In this document: positions 17,204 through 23,965 of the stretch, piece by piece
How the letters are laid out: every line of letters starts with the position of its first letter
How positions within the stretch are numbered: position 1 is the first letter of the stretch
Assembly (NCBI RefSeq): GCF_000611645.1
Contig: NW_014013307.1
Location: forward strand, 6,967 to 30,931
DNA from: Monoraphidium neglectum
Lineage: Eukaryota; Chlorophyta; Chlorophyceae; Sphaeropleales; Selenastraceae
Direction: 5' to 3'
Length of the DNA stretch: 23,965 bases
Program-made: the position numbers and the translations under genes
Notes under the pieces: generated by a model
What the model saw: only the letters and a program-made list of their open reading frames with translations
Database searches by the model: none
What the model was told of the DNA's origin: nothing

Positions 17204-20200
17204 ATGTGGTTTTTATTGCTACTAGGAACGCTATGTATAGGGAATGGAGCGTTTGCCGCGCCGCAAAAGGCCCCCACGGCGTGGGCCCCGTTCTACAGTG
17301 AGCGTGCAGCCTTTCCGCGGGCATTCACGCGCTATATAGTTACATTGAGATACTAGTGCGAGCTCATGCATGCGGGGAGCTGCCAGAAGGCTACGTCATG
17401 CGCAGCCGCTTCGTGCGACTGAGATGATGTGACCCCCGCTCCGTCTCCACCATACCCTCTTTTGAACACCGCAGCCGCAATGGTCAACCTGACAAGCGTT
17501 CCGGCATACCGCGCGCCCATGAAGCAGCTGGCCGACAGCGCACCCCTGCGGCGAGCAGCCGGATACCCAATGTCGGCCGCTGACTCACGGCCGGCGCTGC
17601 AGCACTTTGTGTCGGTGGCATCTAGCAGTGGTGGCAGCAGCCTGCAAGGGCCGTCCAGCCTGCCCAAGCTGCCAGAGGTCGGCCGCAGGCTGCTTCAGGA
17701 CGCAGGTTTTCAGACAGCGGCTGAGGATGACACGTCCGCGCACGCTGCGCAGTTGCCGTCCGTCTCCGCCGCAGCAGCACGTCAGGGCGCCTGCACCGCT
17801 GGCGCCGCGTGCTTCGCCCCGCGCGGCGGCTTTGCGGGCGTCGACGCGCCGCCAGGGGGTGCGATGGCGCTGGCTGTCGGGCGCCGCCACATCGTGCAAA
17901 CGGCAGGCGACGTCATGTCCGTTTTCAACATCGGCGCTGACGGCAGCCGCAGCAGCACCCTCCGCACCATCCCCCTGAGGTCCTTCTTCGCGGGCGTCGG
18001 CTCAGGTTGCACCGGCGTCGATGACGGCGCCGCGGTCTATGACAAGCACGCGGATCGCTTTGTCGTCGCCGCCTCGTGCGGCGGCTTTGGACGGGTGCTT
18101 GTTGCAGTGTCGTCGACGCCGTCGGCCGCAGGGACTTGGTTCCTTTTTGGGCTGGTGGCTGACGGCGTCGACACCAAGCTGAGCTGCACCGCCCCAGAGG
18201 AGCAGGCGCTCGCCGACTACCCCCAGCTGGGGTACAACAAGGACGGCCTCTTTGTCACCTACCACTCGTACTGCCCCAGCAACCCCTCCAACGCGGGCGC
18301 GGTGCTGCTGGCGCTCCCCAAGTTCAAGGCGTACCAGGTCCGCCTTTTCACAATCGGCACCGGGTAGCTGCATAAGGCTCAGATAAGGTGCTTGTGTGGC
18401 TGTTGCCTGGTGCTCTCCCTGCTGGAACGGCAATTGGTCACTCATTTCTCTTCTGGAAATGGCTTCAAATCACAATTTGGCGAAGTTGGTCAAACGCGTA
18501 GCGGTGCCCTCCTTTTTGGGGGGCGTGCATGTGCGCGGTGGCAAGCCCTTACCTGGGCACGCACGCGCAAGCGCACATGAACGCCGCCCATGCATGGTGC
18601 GAACGCGCAAGGTCAATGTCCATGCGCACTTGAATTGCAGGGCTCCCCCAGCATGTACGCTGCCGTCTACACGTCTGCGGAGGTGGCCGCCGCTGCGGGC
18701 CTTGCTGCTGGGGCTGCAGCTGTGAGGCAGCTGCAGCCAGTGGCGCCTCAGTCGGCGGACGACGTTGCGGAGGGCGTCGCATTCTTCGTGGCAGATGTGA
18801 GCCCATGAATCCAATGTTCACTGAGGGTCGCCTGCTGCTGCAGGGTGCTGCTGATGCAGGCATGCATTGTGGTGCTTCACAACAGCTGTGACATGCAGCT
18901 AGAAGTGCGGAGTGGCGCCTTTGGTCAACCAGTCTACTGCCCAGGCCAGATTTGATACACGTGTTCAAGGTTTGAGCTCTACATCAAGCTTTAGCACAAC
19001 GCCCATTCCTTTGTCCCGCCCTTGTCCCACCCACCCCAACGTGCACTGCAGCACCGGCCCCGCTCCGGCGCGAAGCGCAGCAGCTTCACGCTGGTCTCTC
19101 TGGTCAACACAGGCGCCCTCTGGGGTTATGCCGCAGAGATCAACGGTGTGCCACCTCCGCTGCTGCTGGCTTCCGTCGTGCCCTGGGGCCAGCCGGCGCC
19201 CATCTCATCCGCCGGGACCCTCAAGCAGCCCGGGGGTGGCGCTGCCCTGGGGGCGGGTGGCGTCGGCCCGACAGGGTTCTGGAGCGGAGGGGTGAGCTTG
19301 GCTTTGGCTGTAGACTGAGTGTTGCTGCCGCCGCAGACAGATAAAGCCTTGTTGAATGCCAACCTTGGCAATCCAGCATAATGATGCTGTTAGAGCGTGA
19401 CACACAGCCACAGCCCTTGCCTCATTGGTGTGTTGAAAGCTTTTCACACACTACTGGTTCCGTCGCCCTGCCGCAGGCGGCTCTCGCACGTGGCAGACTG
19501 CTGCTCGCCACCCGTGCCGACACAGTCGAGGATGGAGGCCTCTACAGCCCCCGGCCAGGCGTGATCTGGGCTGAGGTTATCCCCCAGCTTGCATGGGGCG
19601 CTGCGCCGGTCAACGGCACCGCTTTGACTGTCACAGCAGACACCTGCGCGGCGGCGGTCGCCAGCGGCATGGCGGCCGAGTTTGACTGGTCAAAGGATTA
19701 CTCGCTGACATGGGGCTCCGAATTTGCGCGCAACTGGAGCATGTCCCTGGGCATGTTCAGGACAGCGGCCGCCGCCAAGCCCAAGGCGGCGCCGCGCCGC
19801 CCGTCGCGCGCTGGCGTGACCGGCGCTGCGACTGTCGTTCTGGACCGCACGAGCCGTCTTTCCAGGGCAGCGGACACGTCACCCGCGGCAAACTTTTTGG
19901 CCATGGGGTTTGCCAGCAGCGCGGCCGTGGGCGGGATCGGCGGGCTCATTGGCAGCCTGTTCAGGGGCCCTATGGGCGGGTCAGGGTACCGAGGGCGCCA
20001 GGGCAGCTGCGGGTGTTCAACCACGTGCGGCTATGGGGAGCTGCAGAGCTACAGCTACGTTTACAACTTTGACGACTACTGTGATGCTGGTGGGTGGCTG
20101 GACTGCGCCAGGGTGGGTGGCGGATATGTACAGCCTGGGTTTAGGCTGCGTTGTGCGTGTGTTTGTTCTTCTTACAGCTGGGGCTGCGGCGATAGCGGTT

Positions 20201-21273
20201 TGCAATCTTGCACTATTGCTCGGCTTTGTGGGCTCTGATCATGAGGACTGCTTGACCTGGTGAGAGCCCCGTCATGTTTCTCTTGCGGCCACCTGTTCAC
20301 CAGGCTACAACCAGTGGGGCCCCTCCAACAGCAACGACATGTGGGGGTCCACCTACAACGGCGCCTACTGCACCGGCAACGCGGCGTTTGGCATGGTCGG
20401 CAACAACCAGTACGACCAGTGCGGCCGGTGGTGCGAGCTGCGCTGCCCCGGCACTGGGCAAAGTGAGCGCGCGCAGGGCCGCCGGGGCGTCGATTGTGGG
20501 GAGAGGGAGGGGGCGTTACAAGAGATCGGACGGTGGCGGGGCCATGGGGCTTCATCACTCAGCAGTCATGAGCCCCCCCTTCAACTCTGCACCTAATGTC
20601 GTCAAGGTCATCTTTCTGTGACACGATCCACATGGGCACACTATCCAAACCCGCAGGGAGCGCGCCGCGGTACGGATTTTATGGCGCCACCAACAACTAC
20701 CCACCGCTGATGTACGCCTCCCTCGACCCCAATGCGGAAGGTTCCACCGCCGAGGCCGCCACCGCCGGCCAGGTTTCATCAGCCCTGGTCTCTGCTGCCG
20801 CCTCAGCGCCCTCGAGCGTCACCAAGCCGATGAAGGCTGCCGCCTGCGCAGCAGCGGCGGCTCTGACAGGGTCTGTTGCGCGGTTTGGGTCTGTGGATGC
20901 GGGCGGGGCACTGGGGCTGGCGTACCCAGCCGTTGCAGTCGCGCCAAACGGCGCGGCCGTCCTGGCTTTTGTTTACTCGGGACCTGGAAGGATGCCAGAC
21001 AGCGGGGCGGACGCATTTCCCGGCGTCGGGGCTGCGTTTGTGGGCGCTGGCGCGCGCGGGGCGGTGCCCATTTCGGCGCTGCAGCGCGGAGACGCGCCGA
21101 TCGCGCTGAGCACCGCGCCCGGCGCCGTCACGTGGGGCGAGCTAAGCGCCGCGGACGTGCACCCTGAGACGGGGGCGGTGTACGTGGCCGCGCGGCGCGG
21201 CGGAGCTACGAGGACACAGCGCGGGACGGTGGCCACATGGGTCGGGCTTGTCCCCCAGGCGCTGACGCCCTGA
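17204..21273 (+). CDS. Large secreted protein: beta-propeller-like with a Cys-rich insert
   Basis: Exons 17204-17297, 17475-18337, 18641-18796, 19052-19291, 19477-20089, 20304-20462, 20657-21273 (TGA), all GT-AG and in phase; 913 residues. Residues 1-18 (MWFLLLLGTLCIGNGAFA) are a clear signal peptide. From about 158, AMALAVGRRHIVQ, VYDKHADRFVVAASC and DYPQLGYNKDGLFVTYH (about 279) resemble blades of bacterial secreted propeller-like proteins that carry AVGP, YD..A.RFVV and DYP.LG motifs. Matching blades recur near the end (YPAVAVAPNGAAVLAF, TWGELSAADVHPETGAVYVA). Between them lie a hydrophobic Gly/Ala stretch (about 596-624) and eight Cys at 629, 631, 635, 653, 678, 695, 699 and 703. In that insert, CGYG and CGRWCELRC recall the expansin/barwin double-psi barrel. 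A cell-wall or extracellular role is inferred. The donor at 18338 (GTCCGC) is the weakest junction. Confidence 0.65.
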
Positions 21274-22602
21274 CGCGGCCAGGCAGTGCGCGCTCGTCCC
21301 CGCCTCTCTCGGGGACAGACATCAAGGCCAGGTTGATGTTCATTTACTCTTGATCTAGAGACCGGTGCCAAACTTCTTATCATTGATTGTTCCATAGCCC
21401 TCTGCTGACTGGATCAGTGTGCCTGATGGCGTATTGCCGTTGTAGCATGATTGATCGCCATGAAGAGCAACGTATTGCTCCCATGTGGCCCTGATTTAGG
21501 CTCACGTGTATGCTGCGTCACCTGCCCCGCTTCTGGGGCGGTGAAATTCCTATTGTTTGCTTGAGAACCTACCCATGTGGCCAGCCTAGCTGGGCTTCCA
21601 GGCCACACCAGTCCAGCGGCGCTCTACCCCAGGCCAGTGAAGCACATGCAGTTTGGTTGAGTTGACAAGAGCAGTTGAGACTGTAACAGTGACTACGGTT
21701 GTAATATAAAGTCATCTGTGTGCCAAGACAGACTGTATGCAAACCATTTTTGCGGAGATGTGAATGGGAGAGATTGGGCCGGCCATTCCCGGGAGGCCCC
21801 AGCCTTGCACCACACGCAAAGCACGCCCTTGCCAGCGCGGCCTCACCGCATGCAGTTCGCCAGGGTTCAGTGATCTTGGGCGTGCGTGCATCCAGCAGCC
21901 CCAGCCAGACATCTTTCCAGCCTGGTCGCACGCGCCACGCCTGCAGCTGGCCTCGCCTCGCTCCCTCGACCCCCCCCCCTACGTGCCAGTCTCACAACAG
22001 TCGTGAGCTCTGCAATCCTCCGACCAAGTTACTATTTGCAGCTGTATCCCTAAGATTTGGGGCCTTCCGCCTTTCATACTAATTATGCGTGGTGAGAAGC
22101 CACTGGCGGTGCTGATAAGGGGGGCACTTGGAGAAACGGAGACATCATCAAGTCCTGAAAGGAAGCACGATCAAGGCTGTAATGGTCCATTGGATTGCAG
22201 CACGTCATGTGCTGTCCTTTTGTCCTGCTCAGGCACCCTCCGCTGTGCCTTGTGCACATGTGCGCGAGGCAGCTGGTGAGAGGACAGCTCAGCCCAGCGC
22301 GCTCGGCAATGCAATGCTCATGAAGTCAGGCCCCCATCATAACCACACTCTTGTGCCCTTTGCACATCACAAATGATCAAGCACTTCTATCATGCAACCT
22401 GACGCCTTGTTTCAATGCGCGCGCACCAGCTGTGAAGGCTGGCACAGCGGTCAAACACAACGAAGTTGCGCAGTCAGCGTGGTGTCCATGTGCCCACGCC
22501 AGACCTTTCATGGTCGGGGGATGGCTGGTGACAGGTTAAAGTTCCAGAGCTGTCTGTCTGCATATTTATGGACGTCGCCTGTGATGTGACAGCCGGTGCA
22601 CG
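21274..22602. other. Intergenic: 3' region and upstream of the last gene
   Basis: About 1.3 kb between two rightward genes with no coding exon that I could support. TGTAA occurs at 21682-21686 and 21700-21704, the second followed directly by TATAAA (21705-21710). These are the best 3'-end candidates for the secreted-protein gene. Composition is less GC-rich than in the coding regions. Confidence 0.5.
21682..21704 (+). terminator. Paired putative poly(A) signals TGTAA
   Basis: Two TGTAA motifs 18 nt apart, about 410 nt past the stop at 21273. The pairing raises their plausibility slightly over a lone motif. Confidence 0.35.
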
Positions 22603-23848
22603 ATGAGCAGCAGACGCGGATGCCTCGCGCTGGGGCTCCTGATCGTCACGGCGTTCAGCATACACACATGTTGTGATGCGAACACATCTCATGCATCCCA
22701 ACCCGCGGCCCAGCCCGCGCCCGGGGACAACAGCCAAATCGCCCATGCTGAAGCGCGCCTGAAAAGCGACCTACTGGACCTTGAAGACGCCTTGATTGAC
22801 GAGAGCGACCAGGTGAATCAGACCATCGTCGTGGATGCAGACGCTTCCATTGCCGCGAGCGCACCGGCGATGCCACTCCAAGAGCTCGCGCAGCTGCTGC
22901 TGGACGACGCGCGGCAGGCCGCGGCGTCGCCGCAGCAGGTGCCAGAGTCGCCCTGGCCGGCCTACCTGTATGGTGAGTAACAGCCTGCGGCGCTCTCGTG
23001 GCGATCGCACGCACCCCAGCCAAGCAGCTGCAGCCGAGCCTTTGGGTCAAGACCCCCGCACCCTCTGCAGGCCGACGAAGCGCCGGCTCGCTTGCGCGGC
23101 CGTAGCTGGGGCGCAAGCGGTTGCGTATGGGCCTCGAATACCGTGCCGCTCCAAACGCACCCATTATGCCCACGCAGTGCCCACATACGAGACCTACACA
23201 AGCTGGGTGCTGGGCCGGCTGGCCCCGCCCAGCGCGGCGCCCGTTCGAAAGTGGGTCACGCAGCCCTGGCGGCTGGTGCAGGACCCGAAGGCGCCGCCGC
23301 TGCACATCACGCCCGCGCGCTCTTCGCAGCTGCAGCACGCGGTGCTCTCCAGCCTGTCGGACGTGACGCGCACGCCGCTGGACCGCTGCCAGGCGCTGCT
23401 CGCGTGCACGGTGTCTGTGAGCTTTGGCGTGCGCACCAACCTCGACCTGGACGGCGGCGAGACGCTCGTCGCGCTGCGCAGCGCGTTCGGCCGCATCGTC
23501 GGGGGCTTCGCGCCGTCCCGCATCGGCGTGCGGCTGCTGAGCCCGACGCAGGCGGTGCTGGAGGCGGGCGCGGCACACCTGGTGGTCCTGGACTTTGGGC
23601 AGCCGCGCGGGCACCACAGGCGCGCGCTGGGGCAGCGGGAGCGGGAGCTGGTCGAGCTCCCGGAAAAGCAGGTGTGGTTGTTCGATTACACACTTGTTGG
23701 TGCGGCATGGGAAGCAGGAAGGGCGTTGCAGCGATCCCCTGTGTCAGGGCCGGCTACGCAGGCCCGATTCTGTTGTGCTGTGGCAGGTGTTGTGTCCGCC
23801 ATGCAGCCGCAGCAGTTCTCGCCTTCCTCAAAGGATGAGGCTGCTTAA
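22603..23848 (+). CDS. Unrecognised secretory-pathway protein (3' end uncertain)
   Basis: Exon 1 at 22603-22972 is joined to an exon starting at 23178 across a GT-AG intron (GGTGAGTAA donor, GCAG acceptor), phase-consistent. Residues 1 to about 26 (MSSRRGCLALGLLIVTAF then SIHTCC) form a signal peptide or membrane anchor. An acidic, Ala/Gln-rich region follows, with one NQT glycosylation sequon. Exon 2 encodes a compact domain: VPTYETYTSWVLGRL, then CQALLACTVSVSFGVRTNLD, LRSAFGRIVGGFAPS and AAHLVVLDFG, with alternating hydrophobics suggesting a mixed alpha/beta fold. I do not recognise the family. Reading straight on, the frame stays open to TAA at 23846-23848 (346 residues). However, a donor-like GTGTGG at 23672 and acceptors at 23761 and 23786 could remove an intron; the second shifts frame and would carry the gene towards or past the window end. 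Confidence 0.55.
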
Positions 23849-23965
23849 CAACATACGGTTAAATGCAGTTGAATTCGAGCAAGCGTGTTGCAATGCCTGT
23901 CAGCACCACGTGAACGATCAGGTGTTGCCCCGTTCCGCCCCCTCCCTACCCAATCTCCCCTGCCC
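23849..23965. other. Window edge, undetermined
   Basis: Either 3' UTR of the last gene or, if the intron with acceptor at 23786 is used, further coding sequence continuing off the window. Nothing else is visible in these 117 bases. Confidence 0.4.

Noticed and set aside
1..23965. Bacterial origin of the window, suggested by GCHII and FtsH genes
   Set aside because: Phase-consistent GT-AG introns interrupt every gene, and COX6B and taspase are eukaryotic genes.

Overview
This window looks like nuclear DNA of a green alga (Chlorophyta). It is GC-rich. Its genes are split by many short GT-AG introns, most with GTGxG-type donors and pyrimidine-rich tracts before CAG acceptors. The standard genetic code is used, TGTAA motifs of the kind green algae use as poly(A) signals lie downstream of several genes, and coding regions carry long CAG (Gln) and GCG (Ala) runs. 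I saw no bacterial operon structure, CRISPR array, rRNA, tRNA or transposon. All gene models were made by hand from reading frame, splice-site phase and recalled family motifs; no search was run.

Layout. (1) 1-932, +: 3' part of a cytochrome c oxidase subunit VIb (COX6B) gene. (2) 1731-3730, +: six-exon gene for an organelle-targeted membrane protein resembling the DUF3611 family. (3) 4598-7281, -: six-exon taspase 1-like threonine protease with Gln/Asn-rich tracts inserted before the catalytic Thr. (4) 7496-10874, +: six-exon FtsH-like AAA+ membrane protein with a 41-residue Gln-rich segment, ending before the M41 peptidase domain. Genes 3 and 4 are head to head across about 214 bp. (5) 11451-13201 and (6) 14330-15980, both +: tandem paralogues of a stand-alone GTP cyclohydrolase II (riboflavin pathway) with different intron positions and different termini. 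(7) 17204-21273, +: seven-exon gene for a large secreted protein that looks like a beta-propeller interrupted by a Cys-rich insert, possibly barwin/expansin-like. (8) 22603 to about 23848, +: gene for an unrecognised secretory protein; its 3' end is uncertain.

The genes do not form a pathway, as expected for a eukaryotic chromosome. Functional themes are respiration (COX6B), organelle membranes (DUF3611-like, FtsH-like), flavin precursor synthesis (the GCHII pair), nuclear proteolysis (taspase) and the cell surface (the two secretory genes). The most interesting points are the FtsH-like protein without a protease domain, the Gln-rich tracts in both head-to-head genes, the intron displacement between the GCHII copies, and the mosaic secreted protein.
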